Shown: piece after piece, positions 23,128-32,149 of the stretch
Position numbering within the stretch: position 1 is the first letter of the stretch
How the letters are laid out: each line of letters begins with the position of its first letter
From: CAIXDN01 sp964482085
GTDB taxonomy: Bacteria > Patescibacteriota > Patescibacteriia > 2-12-FULL-60-25
Assembly (NCBI GenBank): GCA_964482085.1
Contig: CAYZVS010000001.1
Location: 1 to 64,000 of the forward strand
DNA length: 64,000 nt
Direction of reading: 5' to 3'
The notes under the pieces: model-generated
Databases searched by the model: none
What the model saw: only the letters and a program-made list of their open reading frames with translations
What the model was told of the DNA's origin: nothing
Position numbers and translations under genes: made by a program

Positions 23128-24531
23128 TCAGAACTCGACACCGATGAGCATCTGGAGCAGACCGTCCGGCGCCGGGTCGACGATGGGACGGAAGGAGGCG
23201 CCGAAGCCTCCGCGCAAAGTGGCGACGACAGCAGGATCAGTCACATCGTCGGAGCCACGGAGATCTCGATCCACCATGTGAAAACGGAAGTGGAGCGAGA
23301 GATCTAGATAGCCGCCATGGAACGAGTGTACCGAGTGGAGATCGGAACGGAAACGGTCGGAGCCGAGGTAGCCAAGGCCGATCGACAGGACCGGAAGCAC
23401 GAAGGCGCGGAGGCCAGCGTGATACCAGACCCGCGCGTTGGTGGCATACATCGGAACGTTGGGTGCGTCGTAGGTGAGGCCACCTCCACCCTCGGCATAC
23501 CAGCCATGAGACAAAGGTCCAAAGACCGTTGCATCAAAGCCGATACTGAGCGGAAGCGAACTCACGTCGCCATTGATCTGCGCGAGCACCGGATGCAGCG
23601 GGGTAAAGAACATCCCCCCCAGCAACTGGAAGCGCACGTGGATACCAGCGCCAGCGCCACCGGCCGAGGGCTGCTCGTCCGCGTGACGCGTGGAGTGGGT
23701 ATCGGGAGAATCCAGCGGCGGATTGCATATGAAGTAGCCGTCATGCACGAGACCGGAGTCGGCCTCGAGTAGCTCGCGCATCGTCCTATCGAGTCGTGCG
23801 AGTGAAAGGCGCTCGGCATGGCTCTCTGCACACATGATATGTGCAAGCATGTTGGCCGTGCGCGAGTCGCGAGCGCGATTTTCATCTTCGATGATCGCGA
23901 TACGATTATCGAAGCGACGGTCCGCCTCGATGCGATCGTGACGTTCATCACCGATACGACGGTCGAGATCCATATCGGCCACGACGCGGGCGTCGTGCTC
24001 GTCACGGATCATCTGAGCGAGCTCCGCACCCTCGGGGGTGCGGCATACGCCAGTGCGAGCGGTTCCATCGGGCATGAGCACGATGGTTTCCGCATCCCAG
24101 ATGCCCCGTTGGCGTCTGCAGATGTCACGAGCGCGCTCGAGCGCCGTGCGCTCACGCTCCTCCGCCGTGGGGCGATGGCGCGGCGCGCTCGACGAAGGCA
24201 GAACCGCTCCCGTAGGAGGCGAGACCGCCGGATGATCATCCGTTGCTTCACAACCGACGGTCGTGCGACCGCAGGCCTCGCAGAACGCGGCCAGGATCTC
24301 GGCGTCATGCGGACGAACATCCGCACATGCCGGTTCATTGGCGATGCAGTCCTGGAACGTCGTGGCCGAAACGCACATCTCGTGCGTCTGACCACAGCGC
24401 TGGATACAGACCATGGTCGGATCGAGAGACTCGATCTCGCCACTGTCGGCACCGGCATCATCCTGGGCCGAAGCCCTGGAGACGACGGCGATCGAACCAA
24501 ACACAAGGAACAGAAACAGAAACACACGCAT
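23128..24531 (-). CDS. Exported protein with C-terminal beta-barrel-like domain
   Basis: 467 residues, unrecognised. Signal peptide MRVFLFLFLVFGSIAVVSRASAQ. Next comes a Cys-rich section with nine or so Cys (CIQRCGQTHEMCVSA...CEACGRTTVGCEA), then a long charged helix (RRIGDERHDRIEADRRFDNR). From about residue 295 the chain alternates hydrophobic residues in ten or so short strands (IHVRFQLLGGMFFTP, HGWYAEGGGGLTYD, FVLPVLSIGLGYLG) and ends in LQMLIGVEF, the terminal aromatic signature of outer-membrane barrels. GC-rich, with its own promoter, a GGAGG site 8 nt before ATG, and terminator. The gene at 26948 has the same layout. Confidence 0.7.
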   Translation of the reverse strand: MRVFLFLFLVFGSIAVVSRASAQDDAGADSGEIESLDPTMVCIQRCGQTHEMCVSATTFQDCIANEPACADVRPHDAEILAAFCEACGRTTVGCEATDDHPAVSPPTGAVLPSSSAPRHRPTAEERERTALERARDICRRQRGIWDAETIVLMPDGTARTGVCRTPEGAELAQMIRDEHDARVVADMDLDRRIGDERHDRIEADRRFDNRIAIIEDENRARDSRTANMLAHIMCAESHAERLSLARLDRTMRELLEADSGLVHDGYFICNPPLDSPDTHSTRHADEQPSAGGAGAGIHVRFQLLGGMFFTPLHPVLAQINGDVSSLPLSIGFDATVFGPLSHGWYAEGGGGLTYDAPNVPMYATNARVWYHAGLRAFVLPVLSIGLGYLGSDRFRSDLHSVHSFHGGYLDLSLHFRFHMVDRDLRGSDDVTDPAVVATLRGGFGASFRPIVDPAPDGLLQMLIGVEF

Positions 24532-24658
24532 GTTGTCGCCTCCTTTACTCTGTACAAAGTCCGACCTCCGGACCCTGGGGCCGCCTGATAACTCGCCACC
24601 GGAGGAGGAAAGCGAGCATCAGGCGAACCCAAGGCCGGAAATATTGCCCAGCTGGCAA
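24532..24658 (-). promoter_or_regulatory. Long structured leader of the 23128-24531 gene
   Basis: About 127 nt between the inferred start site and ATG. It has inverted GC-rich segments (CGCCTGATGC and GTTATCAGGCGG; GGTCCGGAGGTCGGACTT) and ends with AAAGGAGGCGACAAC before ATG. No known riboswitch was recognised. Confidence 0.4.
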
Positions 24659-24664
24659 CGCTTT

Positions 24665-24693
24665 TACTTACAATAAAATAAGGTAACTGTCAA
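24665..24693 (-). promoter_or_regulatory. Promoter of the 23128-24531 gene
   Basis: TTGACA (24688-24693), 17-bp spacer, TAAGTA (24665-24670) on the minus strand. Confidence 0.6.
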
Positions 24694-24722
24694 TCCCGAC
24701 CGTCAGCTTAGCCAAAACGAAA

Positions 24723-24757
24723 AGCGCCCGCTCCAGAGTGAACTGGAACGGGGCGCT
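24723..24757 (-). terminator. Terminator of the 24788-25332 gene
   Basis: AGCGCCCGCTCCAG pairs with CTGGAACGGGGCGCT around a short loop; TTTTCG follows on the minus strand. Confidence 0.85.
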
Positions 24758-24787
24758 GATCAGATTGTGCCCTTGCGGGCGAAGGTG

Positions 24788-25332
24788 CTAGAGGAGCGTC
24801 GAGCAGAGCGGCACACGCAGGACGTGTCCGCCACCAGGCGAAACGGCCGTCGTCACGATGCTCGAGACGTCCTCGGGGGCGCCGGTCGCGTCGGGGTCGT
24901 ACCAGACCTCGACACGCACGTTGCGCGACATGGCCGTCGAGCCCGCGGGGATGACCGCGTACTCGCCGGTCGCGACACAGCGGAAGCCGACGTCGACCTC
25001 GGCGCCAACCCACTCGCGCCGAACGCGCTGATCGATGTCCGAACCCGGGGTGTAGACCGTGCCGGTGACCGGCAGGGAGTACGCCGTCGGATCCCAGCCG
25101 CTCGAGCAGGCGCCGAGCGGGCCATTGGCCGCGTCGATCACCGAGATGCGGAAGCGCGTCGGGCTCATGCCGTCGGCGCCGCAGGTGCGCCAGGGCGTGG
25201 GGGGCGTCGTGACGGCCGCGTCGCCCATGGGGGTGACGGGGCCGGCATCACCCATCGCGAGCGGACCGGAGTCCGTTCCGTAGGTGGGGCCCTCGGNNNN
25301 NNNNNNAGAACGGTCACGGTGAGGTTCTTCAT
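24788..25332 (-). CDS. Secreted hypothetical protein, broken by an assembly gap
   Basis: The ATG at 25332 (MKNLTVTVL..., start of a signal peptide) has GGAG 6 nt upstream. A 10-N gap at 25297-25306 follows. After the gap the frame EGPTYGTDSGPLAMGDAG... continues to the stop at 24788. The mature part is Gly/Ser/Thr/Pro-rich at first, then strand-rich (FRISVIDAANGPLGAC; EWVGAEVDVGFRCVATGEYAVIPAG; RNVRVEVWYDPDATGAP) with a few Cys likely in disulfides. No family recognised. Part of the GC-rich exported-protein cluster, with its own terminator. Confidence 0.6.
25297..25306. other. Assembly gap (10 N)
   Basis: Ten Ns in the signal-peptide region of the secreted protein gene. No overlap between flanks is visible. 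Confidence 0.95.
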
Positions 25333-25446
25333 GGCAGACTCCATACCCGAATTACGTCGGGCGCGTTTGAGGTCTCGTGTTGAAATCGGAACGTTGTTGG
25401 TTTGAACAAATCTTGCGATCTGTACTCCCCTCTTAATTGGCTAGGA

Positions 25447-25473
25447 CTGGATTCCCGCCTACGCGGGAGTGAC
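25447..25473. repeat. Dispersed palindromic repeat, copy 3
   Basis: CTGGATTCCCGCC-TAC-GCGGGAGTGAC, related to the copies at 20391 and 23044. It lies inside the GC-rich cluster and links this cluster to the surrounding genome. Confidence 0.82.
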
Positions 25474-25545
25474 CTAACCAGTTAAGAGGGAAGGAGCACC
25501 GAGAGAATTCTCAGTGCTCACTTTCCAGAGTGTCCGTCCGCGTGA

Positions 25546-26787
<1,242 letters not shown>

Positions 26788-26901
26788 TGCTGGCCTAACT
26801 TTCTCCCGTTTTTTAAGCGGGGTTGATTTTTCCTTGAAACCAAGGCAGATCTCATGATCCACCGTCTGGGGTGACCACGTATGTGATCAAACCGGATGGT
26901 G

Positions 26902-26938
26902 GGGGCTCGCTCATCTACCGAAGTAGAGAGCGAGCCCC
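26902..26938 (-). terminator. Terminator of the 26948-28399 gene
   Basis: GGGGCTCGCTC and GAGCGAGCCCC form an 11-bp stem around ATCTACCGAAGTAGA, 10 bp after the stop codon. Confidence 0.8.
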
Positions 26939-26947
26939 GCAGAGATG

Positions 26948-28399
26948 TCAGAATGAAAACCCGACGCCGAGTGAGCCGTGGCCGCCGAGAGCGTCCACAC
27001 CCACGAAGTGATCGACGTTGGGACGCCGGACCTCCGAATGGGTGTAGTCGAGTCCGACCGTGGCCTCGATGTGGAACCAGCGCACCGGATTGATCCGGAC
27101 GCGGAACTCACCACCGAGGTTGTAGATGGGCCACGTGTGGAGGCTGGAGCCGATCTGTCCGCCGGGGTTGAAAACGGAGGACGTTGCGACACCAAGGTCG
27201 AAGGCGACGATCTCGTCGAGTCGGAAGGTTGCACCCGCCGATCCGCCAAAGACACCGCTTGCGCCGATGGTGCCGTCCGGATTCCACTGACCGACTCGAT
27301 CGAGGAGGTCGCCCGCCCCGATGAAGCCGCGCAGATAGAAGCCGAAGTGATCGGACGGGAGTGCCTCGAGCTCGGCGTAGACCACACCGTAAGGTGCGAT
27401 CAAGGTCGCCGGAGCGGAGACGCCGAGCAGATGAAGCCCAGCGCCGAGGTGGAAGCGCAGATGCCAGTCGCTCTGGTTCACCACCGTAGTGGATGCACCG
27501 TCGCACTGACCGCTGCGGATGAGCTCGAGTCGAGCACCTTCCGTCAGCGCCGCCCACTCCTCGTTGGTCTGGCCGCAATCGGCTGCCCAACGAGCGTCCT
27601 CACGCGCACTGAGTGCGTCGAGGTCGTCGCGAAGCGTACCGAGGCTGGTGCGGAGCGTGTTGATCTCCGTGGTGTGGATCAGCACCGCGTCGAAACGGGT
27701 GCAGAGTTCACGCCACTGGGAGGACTGCTCACGCATACCGTCTTCTCCGCAGGCGTTCTCGAGATGATCGAGGCGCCGGAGGATGTCGGTGAGATCGACT
27801 TCACCACGTGTCTCGGCCACGCGAATCGCGGACGGGTTAGTGATGTCGATGCACCAGACGATGCGTAGAGTCGTACGAGTCGGGATGCGTCGACGGGCCT
27901 CGTCTTCGCGCCGGCTGTATCGCTCCTCCACCACGACGCCTGTCGTGCCGTCTTCACAGACGACCTGACGACGCCAACCTCGACCCTCAATGCGATGAGG
28001 ACCGTGGCCCTCGAGGATGAGAGCGCGCGGGGTACGCGGCGTCTCAGCAACGGTGGGCGTCTCCGGATCACGGGGACAGACCTCGACCTCGCGGCACATG
28101 GTGAACGCCTCGCGGGCTTCGTCCATGGTCGCGAAGCTCGGTCGACCGCCGGGGCCGTTCAGCGAGTCGTAGAGGTTCTCGTAGAACGAGATCATCGTAC
28201 GGTCGCTATCGACGCACCAGTTGGTGAGCGATGCCGCGTCGTCGAGGTCGATCGACCCGTCGTCGTACAGCTCGTTGAAGCGAGCCAGACATGCGGGTGT
28301 TGAGTTTTCAGGCGGTGCGATACGTGCCTGAGCACTCGCGACGTTCGCGAGGCAGAAACCGATGACGAACGAGACACAAACGATGAGAATGTTCTTCAC
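26948..28399 (-). CDS. Exported protein with C-terminal beta-barrel-like domain (second copy of this layout)
   Basis: 483 residues from GTG at 28399, preceded by GGAAAGGAGC. Signal peptide MKNILIVCVSFVIGFCLANVASA. The middle is helical and charged (EINTLRTSLGTLRDDLDALSAR), which suggests a coiled coil. From residue about 310 the chain shows amphipathic strands (WHLRFHLGAGLHLLG; GVVYAELEALPSDHFGFYLR; FHIEATVGLDYTHSEV) and ends GHGSLGVGFSF, again the C-terminal Phe of outer-membrane barrels. Two promoters and a long leader lie upstream. No close family recognised; the layout matches the 23128 gene. Confidence 0.7.
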   Translation of the reverse strand: MKNILIVCVSFVIGFCLANVASAQARIAPPENSTPACLARFNELYDDGSIDLDDAASLTNWCVDSDRTMISFYENLYDSLNGPGGRPSFATMDEAREAFTMCREVEVCPRDPETPTVAETPRTPRALILEGHGPHRIEGRGWRRQVVCEDGTTGVVVEERYSRREDEARRRIPTRTTLRIVWCIDITNPSAIRVAETRGEVDLTDILRRLDHLENACGEDGMREQSSQWRELCTRFDAVLIHTTEINTLRTSLGTLRDDLDALSAREDARWAADCGQTNEEWAALTEGARLELIRSGQCDGASTTVVNQSDWHLRFHLGAGLHLLGVSAPATLIAPYGVVYAELEALPSDHFGFYLRGFIGAGDLLDRVGQWNPDGTIGASGVFGGSAGATFRLDEIVAFDLGVATSSVFNPGGQIGSSLHTWPIYNLGGEFRVRINPVRWFHIEATVGLDYTHSEVRRPNVDHFVGVDALGGHGSLGVGFSF

Positions 28400-28586
28400 G
28401 TGGAGCTCCTTTCCGAGCCTAGCCCGGCAGTCTTTGACCCCGGGTTGAGGTCGGGTTGATTTCATTCTGAGTTTTGAGAGAACGTAGAACACGTCAGTTT
28501 GACGGGTCCTTGAGCCGTCCCGCCAAGGAGACGGAACGGCTCAAACACCTGTCTTGAGGCACCATTGGCCATTGAAAGAACGAATT

Positions 28587-28615
28587 ACTATATCACTTTT
28601 TATGCTTTTTGTCAA
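28587..28615 (-). promoter_or_regulatory. Promoter P2 of the 26948-28399 gene
   Basis: TTGACA (28610-28615), 17-bp spacer AAAAGCATAAAAAGTGA, TATAGT (28587-28592): near-consensus sigma-70 promoter. Confidence 0.85.
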
Positions 28616-28710
28616 GGGTCTTGAACATCCATTTTGTTTGACGCCTGACAGGTGCCAACCTTGGCTATTCTTCTGTAAAAACCAGGACTTCCAGTGCTAA
28701 TTAACAACAT

Positions 28711-28739
28711 ACTATAACATATTTCACGCTTTTTGTCAA
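28711..28739 (-). promoter_or_regulatory. Promoter P1 of the 26948-28399 gene
   Basis: TTGACA (28734-28739), 17-bp spacer AAAAGCGTGAAATATGT, TATAGT (28711-28716). Spacer and boxes nearly repeat P2, 124 bp further upstream. Confidence 0.85.
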
Positions 28740-28786
28740 TAAAACGGTCATTTTATAGAAGTTAGCCAATTTGGCTAAAAACAGAA

Positions 28787-28818
28787 ACGACCCCTCACAC
28801 CGATAGTGGAGGGGTCGT
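28787..28818 (-). terminator. Terminator of the 28836-29378 gene
   Basis: ACGACCCCTC and GAGGGGTCGT form a 10-bp stem; TTTCTGTTTTT follows on the minus strand. Confidence 0.9.
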
Positions 28819-28835
28819 AGAGATATGGGCTAATA

Positions 28836-29378
28836 TTAGCCCGAAACGAGCTTAAGGTGGTTGGAGCGTCTCTTCTTTGGTGGCCTCTGTGAAGCCTTGG
28901 CTTGTGGGAGCGTTTCAGTCGGCTTGTAGTGCTCGACCCAGTGCTGAGCGAGCGGATGCTTCTCAGCCAAGAAGATGATGATGTCTTGGATGCGCCCTAG
29001 AGCGAGGTCGTGGGCCTCTTCCATGGTGCTGTCCGGTGGGGAGCAGTCGAGATTGCTCTTGAGTCTGATGAGCAACTTCTTGAGCGAGTTTGCAGGGAAA
29101 TCGTAGAAGCAATCGACCTCGATACTCGTGCAGAGTAGCGCCTCTTGCGCGGGTGGCGGTGGCAGATTGCGACCGATTTTGTAGCGAGCGAGCAAAGCCT
29201 CCGGAGCCCAGCGGCTCAGACAGACCAAGGCCCAGACAAAGTCGCCGCAGTCTTCGAGCGGTACGTCTTCAACGAGCGGGCCCGAAACATGCATGGTGAC
29301 ACCCACTTCCGGGAACACCAGATCACGCAACGATGGCGAAATGACTTTTTTCCAGAACTCATGATCCCGAGATTCCAT
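28836..29378 (-). CDS. Hypothetical soluble protein in a stand-alone cassette
   Basis: 180 residues, unrecognised. Start ATG at 29378 (MESRDHEFWKKVISPSL) with AAAGGAGGACAA directly upstream, a very strong ribosome binding site. Mainly helical in the second half (NSLKKLLIRLKSNLDC, MEEAHDLALGRIQDIIIFLAEK), ending in a basic tail (RPPKKRRSNHLKL). No membrane segment or signal peptide. It has its own near-consensus promoter and a strong terminator. Confidence 0.65.
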   Translation of the reverse strand: MESRDHEFWKKVISPSLRDLVFPEVGVTMHVSGPLVEDVPLEDCGDFVWALVCLSRWAPEALLARYKIGRNLPPPPAQEALLCTSIEVDCFYDFPANSLKKLLIRLKSNLDCSPPDSTMEEAHDLALGRIQDIIIFLAEKHPLAQHWVEHYKPTETLPQAKASQRPPKKRRSNHLKLVSG

Positions 29379-29404
29379 TTGTCCTCCTTTCTCGGGGACG
29401 GATT

Positions 29405-29433
29405 AATATATCAAAATATTGTCCTTTTGTCAA
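29405..29433 (-). promoter_or_regulatory. Promoter of the 28836-29378 gene
   Basis: TTGACA (29428-29433), 17-bp spacer, TATATT (29405-29410). The -35 box lies only 8 bp from the terminator of the preceding gene. Confidence 0.85.
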
Positions 29434-29441
29434 TGATACGA

Positions 29442-29463
29442 AAGAACCCCCGAGGGGGTTCTT
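29442..29463 (-). terminator. Terminator overlapping the stop codon of the 29462 gene
   Basis: AAGAACCCCC-GA-GGGGGTTCTT, a 10-bp stem whose upstream arm shares two bases with the TAA stop codon (29462-29464). Confidence 0.88.
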
Positions 29464-30946
29464 AGGCGGCTTTTTTAGCGCTTCTGGATCGAACTTTCTT
29501 GGGACTGACTTCCTCGATGCCAAGAATTTTATCTGCTTGTTGGATACGGGCTTTCGCTTCTTGGTCGCCGTCCATGTCGTAGAAGGCGCGGTCGAGAACG
29601 TAGGCCGTTGAAATGTCGCGTGTACCAAAGATGCCACTCAATGCTGTTACTTGCGATTCTTCTAAACTCTGGAGACGTGTCGAGATACTGTTCCAGATTT
29701 CTGCGGCTCGCGGGTACTCTTTACGGACTACGTTGATGTCATTGGAACGCTCTTTTTGGAATTCCATGATCGGATCGACTGGAGCCTCTACCTTTGGAGC
29801 GCGCTGCGTTGGCAATTCACGCGATGCTTCATCAGGTTGATACAGCTGAACACGATCGGCTTTAGCCATGGAGTCGGCGAGGCTACCCGTACCCATGGAA
29901 ACCTTACGGCTTGGTACGCGGCTCATTGGACGCTTGGCGCGGATTTTCTTTTCATCGTCGATGACGGCACCCTCTGCATCGCGGACAATGCCTTGCTTGA
30001 AATCAGCATCAATAGCAGCGACTTCCGGATTTTCTTCAACAAAGATACGGTCAGTGGCTTGTGCGGCAGCTTCCTCGACATTGACCATGTTTCTCTTGCC
30101 TCTTGCTCTGGAGCCTTGCTCAGCGTTTGGAGGTATGCCGACAACTTCATTTTGCAGCACTTCGACTTTCTTGCCTGTTTCAAACCAATCATCAAGAAGC
30201 TTGTAGGTTTTCACACCGGCCAGCGTTGCCATTCCGCGCTTAATGCGGCCCATGAAGCCAGCATTCAGTACGAGTTTTTCATAAGCCTCATCCGGAGTCA
30301 GACCCGTCAGATCGCGGAGCTCAAGACCGATATTATAGTGCTCGCCTTCAAGCTTTTTGAGGCTGGCTAAGGAACGCTTACGAGCAGGATCTGTTTCCGC
30401 GCTCTTGCGTTCCGAGCGAATGTCTTGCTGAATTTGCTTTCCGACGAATGTGCGTTCTTCTTGCTCTGTTGCAATTTCCAGTTTGGGTTTGCGGGCTTTC
30501 TCTGCGCGCTTGGCTTCTGTCTTTTCAATATCTTGCTTAATGCGTTCTGCCCATTCTTTATCAAGATCTTCCATTTCCTTCCGTTCATCCATCTTGGATT
30601 TTTCTTCTGGCATCTCTACGCCTGATTCATCAACCAATTCCTGAACCATGCTTTGCAATTCCGATTCCTGCTTGCGCTTCTTGCTGCGCGATTCTTTCAC
30701 ATCGCTTTCTGCCATGCGATTGACGACGAGCTGAGCCGCCTCGTCTTCTGACGGAGGCGCGAGCATGTCGAGTTCTGCGTCCATTTCTGCACGATCCTCG
30801 ACTTCACGATCCGCCTTGTAGCGCTCAAGTGCGCGACGGGCGAGCTCGCCGGCTTTCTTCTTTTCATCGGCGGAGGGTCCTGGAATGGACTCGGCGCGTG
30901 ATGGCATTGAAGGAGCACCTTCCAACTTTTTCATTTTGCGTAGCAT
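29462..30946 (-). CDS. Hypothetical charged coiled-coil protein
   Basis: 494 residues from ATG 30946 (MLRKMKKLEGAPSMPSRAES); another Met lies four codons later. Highly charged, with long helices (KKAGELARRALERYKADREV; DLDKEWAERIKQDIEKTEAK). The middle has a more globular segment (YNIGLELRDLTGLTPDEAYEKLVLNAGFMGRIKRGMATLAGVKT). The C-terminus is basic (PKKVRSRSAKKAA). No membrane segment. I recognise no family. A -10 box lies 11 nt before the start. Located between the rplT terminator and its own terminator. Confidence 0.65.
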   Translation of the reverse strand: MLRKMKKLEGAPSMPSRAESIPGPSADEKKKAGELARRALERYKADREVEDRAEMDAELDMLAPPSEDEAAQLVVNRMAESDVKESRSKKRKQESELQSMVQELVDESGVEMPEEKSKMDERKEMEDLDKEWAERIKQDIEKTEAKRAEKARKPKLEIATEQEERTFVGKQIQQDIRSERKSAETDPARKRSLASLKKLEGEHYNIGLELRDLTGLTPDEAYEKLVLNAGFMGRIKRGMATLAGVKTYKLLDDWFETGKKVEVLQNEVVGIPPNAEQGSRARGKRNMVNVEEAAAQATDRIFVEENPEVAAIDADFKQGIVRDAEGAVIDDEKKIRAKRPMSRVPSRKVSMGTGSLADSMAKADRVQLYQPDEASRELPTQRAPKVEAPVDPIMEFQKERSNDINVVRKEYPRAAEIWNSISTRLQSLEESQVTALSGIFGTRDISTAYVLDRAFYDMDGDQEAKARIQQADKILGIEEVSPKKVRSRSAKKAA

Positions 30947-30957
30947 AGATTGTCGCA

Positions 30958-30963
30958 AGTATA
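30958..30963 (-). promoter_or_regulatory. -10 box close to the start of the 29462 gene
   Basis: TATACT on the minus strand, ending 11 nt before the ATG at 30946. The transcript leader would be about 5 nt. Confidence 0.55.
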
Positions 30964-30968
30964 ACACA

Positions 30969-30998
30969 AATCCCGTCCGCCAGCTGGCGGACGGGATT
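30969..30998 (-). terminator. Palindromic terminator after rplT
   Basis: A perfect 30-bp palindrome (half-site AATCCCGTCCGCCAG) 12 bp after the rplT stop, closing the infC-rpmI-rplT unit. Confidence 0.75.
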
Positions 30999-31010
30999 GT
31001 GGATTGTTGC

Positions 31011-31349
31011 TTAAGCTTTGACCAGCTTAGCGAATACTTCTGGGTGCTTCATGGCGATTTCAGCGAGGATCTTGCGATCGAGCTCGATGTTGCGCTTTTT
31101 CAAGCTGTCCATGAACTTAGAATAGATTGTTCCGTTCAGACGAGCAGCGGCGTTGATACGCATCTGCTGAAGTCCACGATTGTCGCGCTTCTTGAGCTTA
31201 CGACCGACGTAGGCGTTGCGACCGGCTTTGGTCGCAGCCGTCTTAGCGAGTGTGATTTTGGATTTGCGTCCCCACATCATGCCCTTGGTACGGGCAAGAA
31301 TATTCTTTCGACGTTTGATGCGGTGTGTACCGCGCTTAACACGAGGCAT
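31011..31349 (-). CDS. rplT: Large ribosomal subunit protein bL20
   Basis: 112 residues. MPRVKRGTHRIKRRKNILAR, GMMWGRKSKITLAKTAATKAGRNAYVGRKLKKR and RINAAARLNGTIYSKFMDSL are typical of bL20, which binds 23S rRNA early in 50S assembly. In other bacteria it also represses its own operon. Follows rpmI by 6 bp; third gene of infC-rpmI-rplT. Confidence 0.97.
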   Translation of the reverse strand: MPRVKRGTHRIKRRKNILARTKGMMWGRKSKITLAKTAATKAGRNAYVGRKLKKRDNRGLQQMRINAAARLNGTIYSKFMDSLKKRNIELDRKILAEIAMKHPEVFAKLVKA

Positions 31350-31355
31350 AGGAGG

Positions 31356-31550
31356 TTATTTGAGATTGGTCAAAGACTTGATGGTGCGCACATACACCTT
31401 GGCGACCGAGAGGTCACGGCGCTTGTTGCGCGTCACCGTACCGGATTCACGGCTGTTGAAATGGCCTTGGCCACCCTTGCGCTTGAGCAACTTGCCCGTC
31501 TTGGTGATGGTCACGCGTTTACGGAGGGTCTTGGATGTCTTCTGTTTCAT
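31356..31550 (-). CDS. rpmI: Large ribosomal subunit protein bL35
   Basis: 64 residues, MKQKTSKTLRKRVTITKTGK, with the basic LLKRKGGQGHFNSRESG core of bL35. Located between infC (9 bp) and rplT (6 bp), the conserved order. Confidence 0.95.
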   Translation of the reverse strand: MKQKTSKTLRKRVTITKTGKLLKRKGGQGHFNSRESGTVTRNKRRDLSVAKVYVRTIKSLTNLK

Positions 31551-31559
31551 AAGATGAGG

Positions 31560-32120
31560 TTAGGTTTTGCGTCCCACGATCGCGGTGACATTGCCACCGG
31601 CACGGGTGATTGGCTGTTCAATGAAGAGCTGGTATTCCTTGGTGAGCTGGTCGAGGTATTCTTGGATGCGCTTTCTGGCGATATCGCCGTGCTCTTTCTC
31701 GCGTCCACGTAGACGGATCTCGATGTTGAGCTTATGACCGTCTGCAAGGAAGCCTTTCCCTTGATTGATGCGCGTATCGAAATCTCCTTGTCCCATTTTT
31801 ACGGAGAGGCGAATGCCTTTCACGTCAACCTTTTTAGCGTGGGCTTTTTGAGCCTTGATCTCCTTTTCCTTATGATATTTGAATTGCCCGTAGTCGAGGA
31901 ATTTGCAGACCGGCGGATTGGCCTTAGGAGAGACTTCGACGAGATCGAAGCCGCGCCCTTGGGCGGTCGCCAGTGCTTTCTCGGTGGTCATGGGGCCTAA
32001 AAATTCCCCATTTTCATCGATGACACTTACCTCGACTGACTTGATCTGATCATTAACCAAGTAGTTTACGAGTTCTTCTTTTTTTTGATAGCCGCCGCGG
32101 CGGCGATGATGGATTCTCAT
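31560..32120 (-). CDS. infC: Translation initiation factor IF-3
   Basis: 186 residues. Binds the 30S subunit and checks start-codon/initiator pairing. NDQIKSVEVSVIDENGEFLG (N-domain), GFDLVEVSPKANPPVCKFLDYGQFKYHKEKE (linker) and KGIRLSVKMGQGDFDTRINQGKGFLADGHKLNIEIRLRGRE (C-domain) are all conserved. Start ATG at 32120 (MRIHHRRRGGYQKKEEL); the basic N-terminal extension is slightly longer than usual. It begins 30 bp after tmRNA on the same strand, so smpB, tmRNA and infC are probably transcribed together. Confidence 0.96.
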   Translation of the reverse strand: MRIHHRRRGGYQKKEELVNYLVNDQIKSVEVSVIDENGEFLGPMTTEKALATAQGRGFDLVEVSPKANPPVCKFLDYGQFKYHKEKEIKAQKAHAKKVDVKGIRLSVKMGQGDFDTRINQGKGFLADGHKLNIEIRLRGREKEHGDIARKRIQEYLDQLTKEYQLFIEQPITRAGGNVTAIVGRKT

Positions 32121-32149
32121 TCTAGAGGGTATGGACGAGCTAAGCTCGA

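Larger units (their letters stand above)
28400..28835. other. Long AT-rich intergenic region with twin promoters
   Basis: 436 bp. It holds two nearly identical promoters for the 26948 gene, the terminator of the 28836 gene, a GC-rich hairpin (GAGCCGT...ACGGCTC, about 28511-28545), and between the promoters a possible leader ORF (ATGGATGTTCAAGACCCTTGA). It is much richer in A and T than the genes on either side. Confidence 0.6.

Noticed and set aside
23317..24588. Long plus-strand frames opposite the 23128 barrel-like gene
   Set aside because: The minus frame has a signal peptide, GGAGG site and matching terminator; plus frames have none.
29923..30967. Plus-strand frames opposite the 29462 coiled-coil gene
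   Set aside because: Antisense shadows of charged helices; no promoter or ribosome binding site.
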